A stretch of DNA of 64,000 bases, from the NCBI RefSeq assembly GCF_002742645.2, contig NZ_CP033875.1, forward strand, positions 3,574,001-3,638,000, read 5' to 3'. The DNA is from Caulobacter sp. FWC26 (GTDB lineage Bacteria; Pseudomonadota; Alphaproteobacteria; Caulobacterales; Caulobacteraceae). Below, one piece after another: positions 36,138-47,184 of this stretch. A program made the translations under genes and the position numbers. The notes beneath the pieces are model-generated. The model did not search any database, was not told the origin of the DNA, and saw only the letters and a list, made by a program, of their open reading frames with translations. Each line of letters starts with the position of its first letter. Positions within the stretch are counted from its first letter, which is position 1.

Positions 36138-36764
36138 TCAGGCCTGACGTTCGGTCTCGGTCGCTTCGCCTGATCCTACGGCGCGGTGTCCGACTGCGGT
36201 CCGACGGAAAAGGGCCGCAGAGGCAAGCCAGAGCAGGCCGAAGACGATGCTGAGCACGATGACCGGCCGCGGCCAGTTCTCGGAGCCCTCGCCCCAACCC
36301 CGCCAAACCGCAACAACGCCGATAATGACCTGGAGCGCTGCGGCCGAGGCCATGGCCAGCGCCAGGCCCGCCGCGCGAAACCGACTGGCCACAGCGCCCA
36401 CAAAGGCGGCGATGATGACGCCCAGATAGAGAATGTTCGCCGGATGGTCTTCGGAACCGATGATGCCAACCGCACCGTTGAACCAGAGCAAGAGCGCTGA
36501 TGCGAGGACGGCGAGGCCCGCGCCAAACCGATACGACCACGCGCCCGAGGCGCGCACCGCCAGTTCCGCGATCCCGCCCGCGCCGATGAGAACGATCCCT
36601 GCGAAGACGAAGTCGGAGATCGTCCACTGAACCTGATCGGTAAACCGCATGGCGATGGCTGGGGCGATCAGCAGCCCCCCAACCACCGTCCAGCCGATCA
36701 GGCGCAGGGCTGAGATAAGTCGATCGTTCTTGGTCGATGCGATAGGGTTCGTCATTGCCTTCAT
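36138..36764 (-). CDS. Uncharacterised multi-pass membrane protein
   Basis: A 208-residue protein with about six hydrophobic segments (near residues 22-42, 50-70, 78-97, 108-127, 135-153 and 170-188) and polar ends. No domain is recognised. It is divergent from the winged-helix membrane regulator at 36845, only 80 bp away, which suggests they act together. ATG at 36755 is an alternative start. Confidence 0.7.
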   Translation of the reverse strand: MKAMTNPIASTKNDRLISALRLIGWTVVGGLLIAPAIAMRFTDQVQWTISDFVFAGIVLIGAGGIAELAVRASGAWSYRFGAGLAVLASALLLWFNGAVGIIGSEDHPANILYLGVIIAAFVGAVASRFRAAGLALAMASAAALQVIIGVVAVWRGWGEGSENWPRPVIVLSIVFGLLWLASAALFRRTAVGHRAVGSGEATETERQA

Positions 36765-36844
36765 TTCCCGCTTGGGTGAGGCTTGGACGTTGGAGGCGAG
36801 GACGATGAAAGTCCTGAGCGCCCCGTGAGGAAACCCTGAAAACC

Positions 36845-37933
36845 GTGGCCAGCCTCTACAGTTTCGGCCCTTTCGTGCTGGAGCCTGCGAACCGCCGCCT
36901 GTCTGTCGACGGGCGGCCGGTGGAGTTGTCTGGACGCTATCTGGACGCGTTGGTGCTACTGGTCGTCGAGGAAGGGCGGCTGGTGACCAAGGCGCGGCTT
37001 CTGGACGAGGTCTGGAAAGGCGTTCCGGTCACGGAAGAGGCGTTGACCCAGTGCGTACGATCTCTGCGCAAGGCGCTTGGAGACGAGGCGGGACGGCCAA
37101 GGTTCATCGAGACCGTGCCACGGCATGGCTATCGGTTCATCGCGTCGGTGACCGCCGCTGAAGCGCATGACGCCAACACCGATGCGGCGCGGTTCGAGCC
37201 GCGTCCAGGACGTGATCGGCGCGAAGCCCTGGCGCGCTTCCTGAGCATGGGCCGAGCCGGCCTAATCGGCGGCGGCGCCGCCGGACTGGTTGGCGGCCTG
37301 GCCTATGGCTTCGCAGGCGTTGCGGAGGGCGGCGCCGGCGGCGCGCTGTCCGGCCTGGTCGTGCTCGCCGCTCTGACGGCCGTCATCGGCATGATCGGCG
37401 GCTCGAGCGTCGGTTTCGGCGTCGGCGTGGCGGCCTTCGCAACGCGATACCGGGGGGCGTGGCAGGCTTTGGGCGGCGCGTGCGGCGGAATGCTCATCGG
37501 CGGCCTGGTCAGGCTGGCGGGGCTGGACGCCTTTGCTCTGCTGTTCGGATCAGCGCCAAAGGCCATGACAGGCGCCGGCGAGGGCATGGCGCTGGGCGCC
37601 GCGATCGGCGTCGGGGTCTGGATCACGCAGGCGCGGCGACGGCGGACGGCCCTGCTGACCGGCGCCCTTCTGACGGGGGCCGCAGGTGCGGGCGCGGCGC
37701 TGCTGGGCGGTCGGCTGATGGGCGGCAGCCTGGCCGCCCTTGAGGCCCAGTTCCCCGACGCCCGACTGAACCTCGGTCACCTCGGCGCCCTGTTCGGCGA
37801 GCCGACATTCGGCGCGATCAGCCAGGCCGTAACGGCGGGACTGGAAGGCGCGCTGTTCGGGGCGGCCATGGTGTTGGCGCTACGCCTGGAACAGCAGCAA
37901 CAATCACGCGAACCCCTCCCAGACGGGCGGTAA
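36845..37933 (+). CDS. Winged-helix (OmpR/CadC-type) regulator with Gly-rich membrane tail
   Basis: A 362-residue protein. Residues ~1-105 form an OmpR/PhoB-type DNA-binding domain (FGPFVLEPANRRLSVDGRPV, then LVTKARLLDEVW and ETVPRHGYRFIA). There is no receiver domain. Residues ~135-345 are several Gly/Ala-rich hydrophobic helices (GLIGGGAAGLVGGLAYGFAG), so it is a one-component membrane-bound regulator in the style of CadC, but with an unusual small-residue membrane region in place of a periplasmic sensor. GTG start. Target probably the divergent membrane gene. Confidence 0.75.
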   Translation: MASLYSFGPFVLEPANRRLSVDGRPVELSGRYLDALVLLVVEEGRLVTKARLLDEVWKGVPVTEEALTQCVRSLRKALGDEAGRPRFIETVPRHGYRFIASVTAAEAHDANTDAARFEPRPGRDRREALARFLSMGRAGLIGGGAAGLVGGLAYGFAGVAEGGAGGALSGLVVLAALTAVIGMIGGSSVGFGVGVAAFATRYRGAWQALGGACGGMLIGGLVRLAGLDAFALLFGSAPKAMTGAGEGMALGAAIGVGVWITQARRRRTALLTGALLTGAAGAGAALLGGRLMGGSLAALEAQFPDARLNLGHLGALFGEPTFGAISQAVTAGLEGALFGAAMVLALRLEQQQQSREPLPDGR

Positions 37934-37977
37934 CGCCCCAGGGCGCCGGAGTATTTTCCGATTGACGGCGGGGTCGC

Positions 37978-39357
37978 TTACTTCGGCGTCGCCGGCGGGG
38001 GGCTCTCGAAGCTGCCCGCGGCGCCCGGGAAGACGATCGGGCTCTCCCAGCCGTCCGGGCTGATCGCCGAGACGCCGAAGAAATAGTCGTCGATCACCAC
38101 GTCCTTCAGGGTCGCCGTGGCGGCGGGGCCCGGAACCCAGCGGTTCAGGCGCCATTGCGGGTCGGTCGTCACGCGCCACCAGACGCGGTGCCCGGCCGCG
38201 CCGGGCGTGGGGGCCCAGGAGACCTTGGTGTCGGCGCTGACCGCCCCCTCGATCTTGACGCCCGACGGCGGCGGCGGGGCCGAGGCGAGGCTCGCCATCG
38301 CCACCGTGTTCAGCCGGGTGACCTGGGCCAGATAGGCGAAGTCGACGCCCTCGATGGTGTCGCCATAGGCCTTGCCGTTCTCGGTGCGCAGGTTCTGGTG
38401 CTGGCGGTCGTAGTTCTCCACCGCCTCGGTCACGCGCACGGCCGGATAGCCGGCCTCCAGCAGCGGCACCTGGTCGCCGCCCCGGCCGTAGCGGTCGGTG
38501 CGATAGACCATGACGACGTCGAAATTGGTGAGGTACCGGTCGGCCAGGCCGTCGAGGTAGCGGGCGAGGTTGCGCGAGGGGCTGTCGACCTCGCCGCCAT
38601 TGTAGCGGCGGCTGTTGGCCTGTTCGGGCGTCTCGACCGCCTTGGTGCCCTCGGAGAACACCCGGACCTGGGTGTTGTTCATCACCCCGCTCTGGCCGCG
38701 GCTGTTACCGACGATGTCGTTGTTGAGATCGGCCTCGACCTTCCAGCCCTGGGCGCGGGCGTAGTCGGCCAGGATCTTGCCGCCCAACAGGCCCTGCTCC
38801 TCGCCCGACAGCACCGCATAGACCAGCGTGGCCGGGAACTTGTGCTTTGAGAGCACGCGCGCGGCTTCCAGCACCGCCGCCACGCCCGAGGCGTCGTCAT
38901 TGGCGCCGGGGGCGTCACTGGTGAAGTCCATGACGTCGGTGACGCGGCTGTCGATGTGACCGGCGATGATGATCACCCGGTTGGGGTCGGAGGTCCCCTT
39001 CTGGATCCCCAGAACGTTCATCACCTCGGTCGGATTGGGCACGCGGCGGCCGGTGACGACCTGGGACGGCGTCTCGACGGTCAGGCAGCCGCCGCAGTCC
39101 TTGGAGATGGCCTCGAAGCGGGCCTTGGTCCAGCGCCGAGCCGCGCCGATGCCGCGCTTGTCGGATTTGGTGTCCGACAGGGTGTGGCGCGTGCCGAAAC
39201 CGACCAGCGACCGGATCGTGCTCTCCAGCGCCTTGGGGTCGACCTCCGCGGCCAGGGTCCGCAGCAGCGGCTGGTCGGTCGAGGGCTGGGCGGGCGTCTG
39301 GGCTTGGGCGGCGCTGGCGAACACGAGGCCGGCGGCGAGGGCGATGGGCAGGCGCAT
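37978..39357 (-). CDS. Secreted M28-family zinc metallopeptidase
   Basis: A 459-residue exported aminopeptidase-like enzyme. Signal peptide (MRLPIALAAGLVFASAAQAQ). Zinc ligands are seen in IAGHIDSRV, GANDDASG, LSGEEQG and the later His/Asp positions. A C-terminal ~85-residue FN3-like domain (VKIEGAVSADTKVSWAPTPG) follows. Likely periplasmic or extracellular peptide degradation. Single gene with no clear operon partner. Confidence 0.9.
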   Translation of the reverse strand: MRLPIALAAGLVFASAAQAQTPAQPSTDQPLLRTLAAEVDPKALESTIRSLVGFGTRHTLSDTKSDKRGIGAARRWTKARFEAISKDCGGCLTVETPSQVVTGRRVPNPTEVMNVLGIQKGTSDPNRVIIIAGHIDSRVTDVMDFTSDAPGANDDASGVAAVLEAARVLSKHKFPATLVYAVLSGEEQGLLGGKILADYARAQGWKVEADLNNDIVGNSRGQSGVMNNTQVRVFSEGTKAVETPEQANSRRYNGGEVDSPSRNLARYLDGLADRYLTNFDVVMVYRTDRYGRGGDQVPLLEAGYPAVRVTEAVENYDRQHQNLRTENGKAYGDTIEGVDFAYLAQVTRLNTVAMASLASAPPPPSGVKIEGAVSADTKVSWAPTPGAAGHRVWWRVTTDPQWRLNRWVPGPAATATLKDVVIDDYFFGVSAISPDGWESPIVFPGAAGSFESPPPATPK

Positions 39358-39439
39358 GAGGGCTCCGAACGGCGCGGACGACAGGTCGCGCAGGTTTCAG
39401 GCCAAGCTCGCCCGGCGCAAGCCATTTTCCGGAGACGGA

Positions 39440-39693
39440 TCAGCCTTTCGGACGCTCGGTGATGAAGGCTGTGCGATCCAGCGACTCCGCCCCCGCCGCA
39501 TAGATGAAGTCGACCGACGTGATCGGCTTGCCGCTCCGTCGAGGTCGTCAAGGCCGACCTCACCGACAAGACCGACCTCCTGGAGGTGGAGCAACGCCTG
39601 GCCGCCGACTGGGACGCCGCACAAGCCGCCAGGGCCAAGCTCTATCCGAACCTGTCTCGCAACCGGCCGGCGGATCGTTTCAGCAAGGCCTAG
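39440..39693. pseudogene. Remnant of a short-chain dehydrogenase gene, joined to another fragment
   Basis: Frame 39532-39693 on the plus strand reads SVEVVKADLTDKTDLLEVEQ then RLAADWDAAQAARAKLYPNL and ends at a TAG. The first part matches the middle of SDR-type dehydrogenases (VEVVKADLTD...L..VEQRL) and LYPNLSRNRPADRF resembles their C-terminus; the catalytic Tyr-Lys core between them and the Rossmann start are absent. The 39440-39531 stretch reads on the minus strand GKPITSVDFIYAAGAESLDR and FITERPKG before a stop, a coding-like end of some other gene. I infer deletion/rearrangement scars. Confidence 0.5.
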
Positions 39694-39796
39694 AATGAAG
39701 GTCTCGCCGGCGCGGCGCTCACACCCGCGCCGGCGAGGCCGCCCGGACAGGGCTCTGGCCTGATGCCGACCAGACCTCCCGCCCGGGAACGCGAAA

Positions 39797-40366
39797 CTAG
39801 CTGAGCACCATCACGACGACGCGGCGGTTCTGGGCCCGGCCTTCGCGCGTTTCGTTGGGCGCCACCGGAGCGTCCTCGCCGTACGAGATCGTGGCCATCC
39901 GGTTCAGGGCCACGCCGTGCATGCTGAGGAACTTGCGCACGGCCTCGGCGCGCTTTTCGCCCAGCTCGTTGTTGTAGCTCGGGGCGCCCGAATTGTCGGT
40001 GTGGCCCTGGATCTCAAGATAGACGTTCTTGTTGTCGGCCTTCAGCTTCTCGGCGAACTCGCCCAGGCGCTGCTCGGCTTCCGGCGACAGGGTCGAGGCG
40101 TTGACCGGGAACTTCACCGAGTCATCGCTTAGCACCAGCGCATACTGGAACTTGCCCTCGGCCAGCTTGCCGGCGGCGATGGCGCGGTCCAGGGCTTCCT
40201 TGGAGGTCTTGTCCAGTTCGCCGATCTGGGCGCCCTGAGCGGTGACCCGCTGGTCGACCGCGCCGACCTGGGTGTTGACGTACTTCTTGGTCGCGCAGCC
40301 GCTGACCGTAAGGCCGCCCATCACCAGGGCGGCGGCGACCATCAAGGTCTTACTGCTTGCTATCAT
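39797..40366 (-). CDS. OmpA-family peptidoglycan-binding lipoprotein
   Basis: A 189-residue lipoprotein. The lipobox LTVSGC ends the signal peptide (Cys ~residue 24), followed by a helical linker, then an OmpA-like domain (~85-189) with YLEIQGHTDNSGAPSYNNEL and LSMHGV, and terminal RAQNRRVVVMV. It anchors the outer membrane to peptidoglycan in a Pal-like manner, but there is no tol-pal neighbourhood, so it is a paralogue. ATG at 40366 chosen from the signal peptide; an upstream start would add 14 residues. Confidence 0.85.
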   Translation of the reverse strand: MIASSKTLMVAAALVMGGLTVSGCATKKYVNTQVGAVDQRVTAQGAQIGELDKTSKEALDRAIAAGKLAEGKFQYALVLSDDSVKFPVNASTLSPEAEQRLGEFAEKLKADNKNVYLEIQGHTDNSGAPSYNNELGEKRAEAVRKFLSMHGVALNRMATISYGEDAPVAPNETREGRAQNRRVVVMVLS

Positions 40367-40613
40367 GTTCGGGTCTCGTCCGTGGTAGGGGTGCGAGCCG
40401 TCCTGCAACGCTCGCCCTGACCAAACGCACAGCCGAACTTGGCCAAAGCGAGGCGCGATTCCGGCGCTTCCGGGCCAAGCTAGACTATTGATCTTCCATC
40501 ACATTTATACCGCGCGCGAGCGTTCGACGACGGGTTTGGTTCCGCGATTTTTTGTCTGGATCCGGGCAGCGGAGCGAGGTTGGTTCGGCGTGAATTCCTC
40601 ATCCTTCGCGAAG

Positions 40614-40622
40614 TTATCCACA
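40614..40622 (+). promoter_or_regulatory. Perfect DnaA box
   Basis: TTATCCACA is an exact consensus DnaA box in the gap upstream of the OmpA-like gene. No cluster of further boxes was seen, so this is not an origin; it could be a DnaA-regulated promoter site. Confidence 0.5.
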
Positions 40623-40639
40623 GCCCTTGCAACAAACCC

Positions 40640-40767
40640 GACCTCCCCGGCGAATGCCGGGGTCCAGATCCATCCGGGGCGGTTTGGGTGGGCGCGCCTG
40701 CCGCCTTTCTCGCCTCGAGACCATGGTGGGTTCGATCTGGGCCCCGGCATTCGCCGGGGAGATCGGT
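40640..40767. repeat. Inverted repeat element, copy 2
   Basis: Second copy of the element at 6300: ACCTCCCCGGCGAATGCCGG then GGTCCAGAT on the left, and the near-complement ATCTGGGCCCCGG with CATTCGCCGGGGAGATCGG on the right. The spacer between arms differs from copy 1, so arms are conserved while the centre is free to vary. The rest of the 541-bp gap (40367-40907) shows the DnaA box and otherwise no gene. Confidence 0.6.
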
Positions 40768-40907
40768 CTAAAAGAGCCGGGGAGGCCGGTCTAAGGAATG
40801 GCGCTTATCCCCGCTCAGTAACCGGCGTTTCCATTCAAAGTCAGCGCCTTACACAAAAACGCAGGTTTCTTATCCTCGCCCGCGCCCACGCCCCCATGCT
40901 GTAGCGC

Positions 40908-41267
40908 ATGAGCCAGACACGCCCCTCGACCCGCACCTGGTGCGATCGTCTGCAACAGACGCTGATGGACGCCATCGACGCCGCCTGGGCGATGGTGGAG
41001 GCCAGCGACGATCCGGCCGTTCTGGCCAAGGCCCGCGACCGGGCCCGCGTCTGCGGCCAACTGGCCAGCGAAGCCCGCAAGGTGCTGGCCCTGGACCCCA
41101 GGCCCGACAAGCCCAGCAAGCCGCCCGGCGCGATCCGCGAGGCCTTCGACCGCCTCGAAGCCGCCACCGGCCCCCTCGTCGCCGAGGCCCAGAAACACCG
41201 CGCCGCCCAGCCCGCGGCTCAGGCGGTCGCCATGCGGACGGCGCTGGCGAAGCTGAAGCGGCGATAG
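40908..41267 (+). CDS. Hypothetical helical protein
   Basis: A 119-residue protein, helical and Ala/Arg/Lys-rich (ARDRARVCGQLASEARKVLA), with no signal peptide or membrane segment. The tail is basic (ALAKLKRR). No domain recognised. An ATG and coding-like base use support it; it may be a conserved Caulobacterales orphan. It precedes the RsaA-like gene by 132 bp but on its own unit. Confidence 0.6.
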   Translation: MSQTRPSTRTWCDRLQQTLMDAIDAAWAMVEASDDPAVLAKARDRARVCGQLASEARKVLALDPRPDKPSKPPGAIREAFDRLEAATGPLVAEAQKHRAAQPAAQAVAMRTALAKLKRR

Positions 41268-41399
41268 GCTTGCAGGTCCCCCTCTCGACCCTGGGACAGC
41301 TTTTCCTCACAGCTCAGCTTGAGGGTGTTTAGTAAACTCTATATAGGCTGAGACGGGGGCTGAGTTCGCCGGAAGGCGAGGGATTGGAGTTCGCGCATC

Positions 41400-43667
41400 A
41401 TGGCTACGACCGCGCAGGTCCTGAAGATCTACTACGGCAACATCCTTCGGACGGACGCCGCGCACATTCCAGCGGCGCACCAGACGCTGCTGACCAACCT
41501 CTCGAGCCAGATCGACAGCGGCGCGCTCAGCGTCGCGGACGCGCGCACCCAGATCGCCAAGCTGGCCCTGGAGACCACCACCGTCGCCAGCATGGCCTAC
41601 AGCTTCTTCACGCCCGGCGTGCCGGGGGCCGGCGGCTTCGACTACCTGGTGTCCCCGACCGGGCCGAACACGACGAACCTGAATTCGGACTACTACAAGA
41701 CCTTCAACGTCGAAAATCGGTTCATCAACTTCGCCATGAACCTGGGCAAGGCCGGCGAAGGCGCGGCCTGGTTCAACGCCAACTACGGCGCGCTCAGCAC
41801 CCGAGACAGCCTGATCAAGGCCTATACCGAGATCTTCGGCGTCGTCCCCAGCCAGACCAAGGTCGACGGTCTGCTGGGCGACATGGTGCCGGACGGCCAG
41901 GGCGGGACCTTCACACGCCAGGCCTATTTCGCCGCCTTCGCCCGCGACGGGTTGGAGGGCCAGGGCACAAAGGCCGCCATCGTCGGCTGGCTGTTGTCGG
42001 TCGCCGCCAAGGAGAACATCGGCCCCTACGCCACGGCCAACAACGCCTTTCTGGCCGACCTTGGCGACGACGGCGTGGCGCAGTTCCGCAGCGACCTGCT
42101 GGTCGCCTATGGTTCGCCGCCGGCGCCGGGCACGGCGGGCGTCACCCTGACGGTCGCCGGCGACAAGTCCGTCTCGCCGACCGCATCGGACGCAGGCCTG
42201 AAGTCGAGCGCCAACAACGACACCATCACCGTGACCGGCGACATCGCGGGCGGCGTGACCATCGACGCCGGGGCTGGCCGCGATACGATCAAGGTCACGC
42301 TGGGAACCTTCGGCGCGATCCGGACCAGCGACGGCGGCGACACGCTCACCCTGGGCCACCTGCTGGCCACGACCCCGACCCTGGGCGTTCCGGCCCAGTA
42401 CGGGACCGTCACCCTGGCGGGCGACAGCAACGTCGTGACGCTCAAGGGCAGCATGGCCAAGGGGACCAGCCTGACGGCGACGGGCACGGCCAACGTGCTG
42501 CACATCGATCGCACCGGCGCCACGGACTCGACCTTCTACGACGGCGAGATCAGCGGCTTCCAGACGGTGTACTACCATTCCACCGGCCCGGCCCCGCTGG
42601 TCCAGGGCGCCGCCGTCTTCTACAGCGTCGTCGACAATCCCGCCGATAAGGGCCGGGTCAATTTCAATCTCGGCGGCGGCCAGATCGCGGTCCTGAAGGA
42701 CACGCCGAACGGCGCCTATGTCGGCACGACCGGCCTGGCCAACGGCGCGGCGACGGCGCATCTGCACCTGCAGAACTTCAAGGGCGCAGCCACGACCGAG
42801 GCTTACGAGTCCTTCGGCGCCTATAAGGTGGACGGCGGCGCGATCGGCTTCTCCGTCAATGGGGCCGACGCCACGAAGATGAACGGCACGATGGTCCTGC
42901 ATGTCGACGCCGACAGCACGGCGGGCCTGATCTACGGCTGGTCCACGAATGCACAGGTCTGGCAGCTGGAGTACGCGCTTTCGAACCTCACGATCCTCGG
43001 CCCGGGAAAGCTGACGGCGCAGATCGACGGCAACTTCACCAACGTGGATGCGACCCTGGCCGGCGACCTGAACCTGACCTACCTGGTCGGGAAGTCCACG
43101 AGCGGGCTGGTCGACGACAGCGCGGCCGCATCGACGCTGCGCCTGGGCGACGGAACCAACAACCTCAAACTGGTCTTCGCGGCCGCCACGTCCAGCAGCG
43201 CCATCGACGCCTCGAAGTTCTACCTTGGTGCGGGCGTCGACACGATCTCGCTGGGCGCCAGCCTGTTCTCGCAGATCACGACAGGCTCCTTGTCGAACCT
43301 CGTGATCAAGGGCGCTGCAGGTGCGGAAGCCATCGGCGCTCCGGCCGAAATCATCGGCTTCACCAAGGGCGTCGACCACCTGGTGCTGGACGCCGTGATT
43401 CATACGCTCTCAGCCAACGTCCAGCAGTACGCCGACGGCAAGGCCACACTGCAGGCGGCGGTGATCGACGTCTCGGCCCACACCACCGCCAACACCGCGG
43501 CCATTTTCACCTGCAACGGCGACACCTACGTCTACAGCCAGGACAGCCTGGTCGGGGTGAACATGCGGGGCGGCTCCAACCTCGGCGACGGCCTTATCAA
43601 GCTGGTCGGCGTCACCGGCCTGACCGTCGGCACGGGCGCGGGCAGCTACGACATTCACTACGGGTAG
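41400..43667 (+). CDS. RsaA-like S-layer/surface protein, probable type I secretion substrate
   Basis: A 755-residue protein without a Sec signal. Residues ~1-240 resemble the N-terminal lipopolysaccharide-binding domain of Caulobacter RsaA, including the ENRFINFAMNLG segment near residue 105 (RsaA has ENRFINFSINLA) and the tail FRSDLLVAYG (RsaA ...NLFTAYPS). The middle is repetitive beta-rich sequence with Thr/Gly/Asp (e.g. DAGAGRDTIKV, GAGVDTISLG) but few canonical RTX nonapeptides. The C-terminus (GDTYVYSQDSLVG and LIKLVGVTGLTVGTGAGS) resembles the RsaA type I secretion signal region (GDTYVVVDSS). It is probably exported by the Rsa ABC system and bound to the cell surface; much shorter than RsaA (1026). 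Confidence 0.75.
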   Translation: MATTAQVLKIYYGNILRTDAAHIPAAHQTLLTNLSSQIDSGALSVADARTQIAKLALETTTVASMAYSFFTPGVPGAGGFDYLVSPTGPNTTNLNSDYYKTFNVENRFINFAMNLGKAGEGAAWFNANYGALSTRDSLIKAYTEIFGVVPSQTKVDGLLGDMVPDGQGGTFTRQAYFAAFARDGLEGQGTKAAIVGWLLSVAAKENIGPYATANNAFLADLGDDGVAQFRSDLLVAYGSPPAPGTAGVTLTVAGDKSVSPTASDAGLKSSANNDTITVTGDIAGGVTIDAGAGRDTIKVTLGTFGAIRTSDGGDTLTLGHLLATTPTLGVPAQYGTVTLAGDSNVVTLKGSMAKGTSLTATGTANVLHIDRTGATDSTFYDGEISGFQTVYYHSTGPAPLVQGAAVFYSVVDNPADKGRVNFNLGGGQIAVLKDTPNGAYVGTTGLANGAATAHLHLQNFKGAATTEAYESFGAYKVDGGAIGFSVNGADATKMNGTMVLHVDADSTAGLIYGWSTNAQVWQLEYALSNLTILGPGKLTAQIDGNFTNVDATLAGDLNLTYLVGKSTSGLVDDSAAASTLRLGDGTNNLKLVFAAATSSSAIDASKFYLGAGVDTISLGASLFSQITTGSLSNLVIKGAAGAEAIGAPAEIIGFTKGVDHLVLDAVIHTLSANVQQYADGKATLQAAVIDVSAHTTANTAAIFTCNGDTYVYSQDSLVGVNMRGGSNLGDGLIKLVGVTGLTVGTGAGSYDIHYG

Positions 43668-43696
43668 ACCTCGTCCCCGCCGGACGAGCCGTGAAC

Positions 43697-43728
43697 GGGC
43701 GCTCCCTTGGTGGAGCGCCCTTTTCTTT
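43697..43728 (+). terminator. Rho-independent terminator of the RsaA-like gene
   Basis: Stem GGGCGCTCC / GGAGCGCCC (9 bp, perfect), 6-base loop, then TTTTCTTT. About 30 bp after the stop codon. The strong dedicated terminator suggests a highly transcribed single gene. Confidence 0.9.
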
Positions 43729-43764
43729 GCCGGCGATGTGGAGGCCTCGCCGGCCAGAGGGGCC

Positions 43765-44097
43765 TTAAGCGCCTTCCTCGTCGACATAGATCACCACCGG
43801 CTTGCCGCGCGACAGCGGCTCCCAGCCGGCTTCGATGGCCGAGGCGATGGCCTTTGCGACAATGCGGACGGGGATCTGCGAGGGCTTCAGCGGCGGGGCG
43901 CTGAACTTGGGCTTGGGGCCGGGCGGGAACTCGATCATCGCCTCGCGCTGGCCTTCCTTGTGCCGCGCGGCGATCACCTTGCCGTGGCGCTCGGACGGGT
44001 CATAGGACCACTGCGGCAGGCGATGCAGCCGCCAGACATAGGGGTCTCCGTCGACCTCGATGTCGAATTCGGTGATGAGCTTGGTGGTCTTGGCCAT
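43765..44097 (-). CDS. Conserved hypothetical protein
   Basis: A 110-residue protein with beta-rich start (TKLITEFDIEVDGDPYVWRL), then HRLPQWSYDPSERHGKVIAA and a basic-to-acidic end. No known domain. It looks cytoplasmic, has a normal ATG and coding-like composition. It faces the terminator of the RsaA-like gene convergently. Confidence 0.65.
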   Translation of the reverse strand: MAKTTKLITEFDIEVDGDPYVWRLHRLPQWSYDPSERHGKVIAARHKEGQREAMIEFPPGPKPKFSAPPLKPSQIPVRIVAKAIASAIEAGWEPLSRGKPVVIYVDEEGA

Positions 44098-44145
44098 GCG
44101 GGGAGATACCGCGTTGGGCGGCGACGGGAAAGTGGGAGGCTTAGC

Positions 44146-44438
44146 ACCCCTCTCTCTTCGAGAGAGGGAGGGGCCCGCCGCGAAGCGGTGGGAGGGTGAG
44201 AGGTCACGTCAGCTCCAGCAACCCCACCATCGTCATCCCGCGCTTTATGCGCGGGACCCATGGTTAAGCTTCCACGTGAGAGTTTCGACACGCACTTCAC
44301 GAGCGGCGGACGAATGGGTCCCGCGCATGAAGCGCGGGATGACGGTTTAGATCCGGATCTCTCCGGCCGGGGGTGCAACCTCTCACCCTCCCATCGCCGG
44401 AGGCGATGGGCCCCTCCCTCTCTCGAAGAGAGAGGGGC
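44146..44438. repeat. Composite nested inverted repeat
   Basis: A ~290-bp symmetrical structure filling the 350-bp gap. Outer arms: CCCCTCTCTCTTCGAGAGAG at 44147 and CTCTCTCGAAGAGAGAGGGG at its right end. Inner arms: GTCATCCCGCGCTTTATGCG (44231) against GCGCGGGATGACG (44332-44344). Each arm is itself a hairpin. It looks like a BIME/MITE-type non-coding element. It adjoins the clpB stop at 44448 and may stop transcription. Confidence 0.7.
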
Positions 44439-44447
44439 TCAAAACGC

Positions 44448-47027
<2,580 letters not shown>

Positions 47028-47184
47028 GATGTCCCCTCAACTAGGCGGATCAGGACGCGCTGCCTTGATCAAGCACAACGCATCCGGCTTCAGACACTGC
47101 GGAGCGCTTCGAGCAGGTCAGCCATCGGCCTGACCCTCACGCTCCGAAAGGGGATGTAGGTGTGGCCCATCAGCCACACAAGCC

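Noticed and set aside
38682..38918. Small minus-strand frame inside the M28 peptidase gene
   Set aside because: Out-of-frame reading of the peptidase; Arg/Ser-rich shadow.
40560..40640. Possible replication origin
   Set aside because: Only one DnaA box, and no cluster, AT-rich unwinding element or parS nearby.
41307..43403. 698-residue minus-strand frame opposite the RsaA-like gene
   Set aside because: Val/Gly/Arg-rich shadow without homology-like features; the plus strand has a clear terminator and the RsaA-like pattern.
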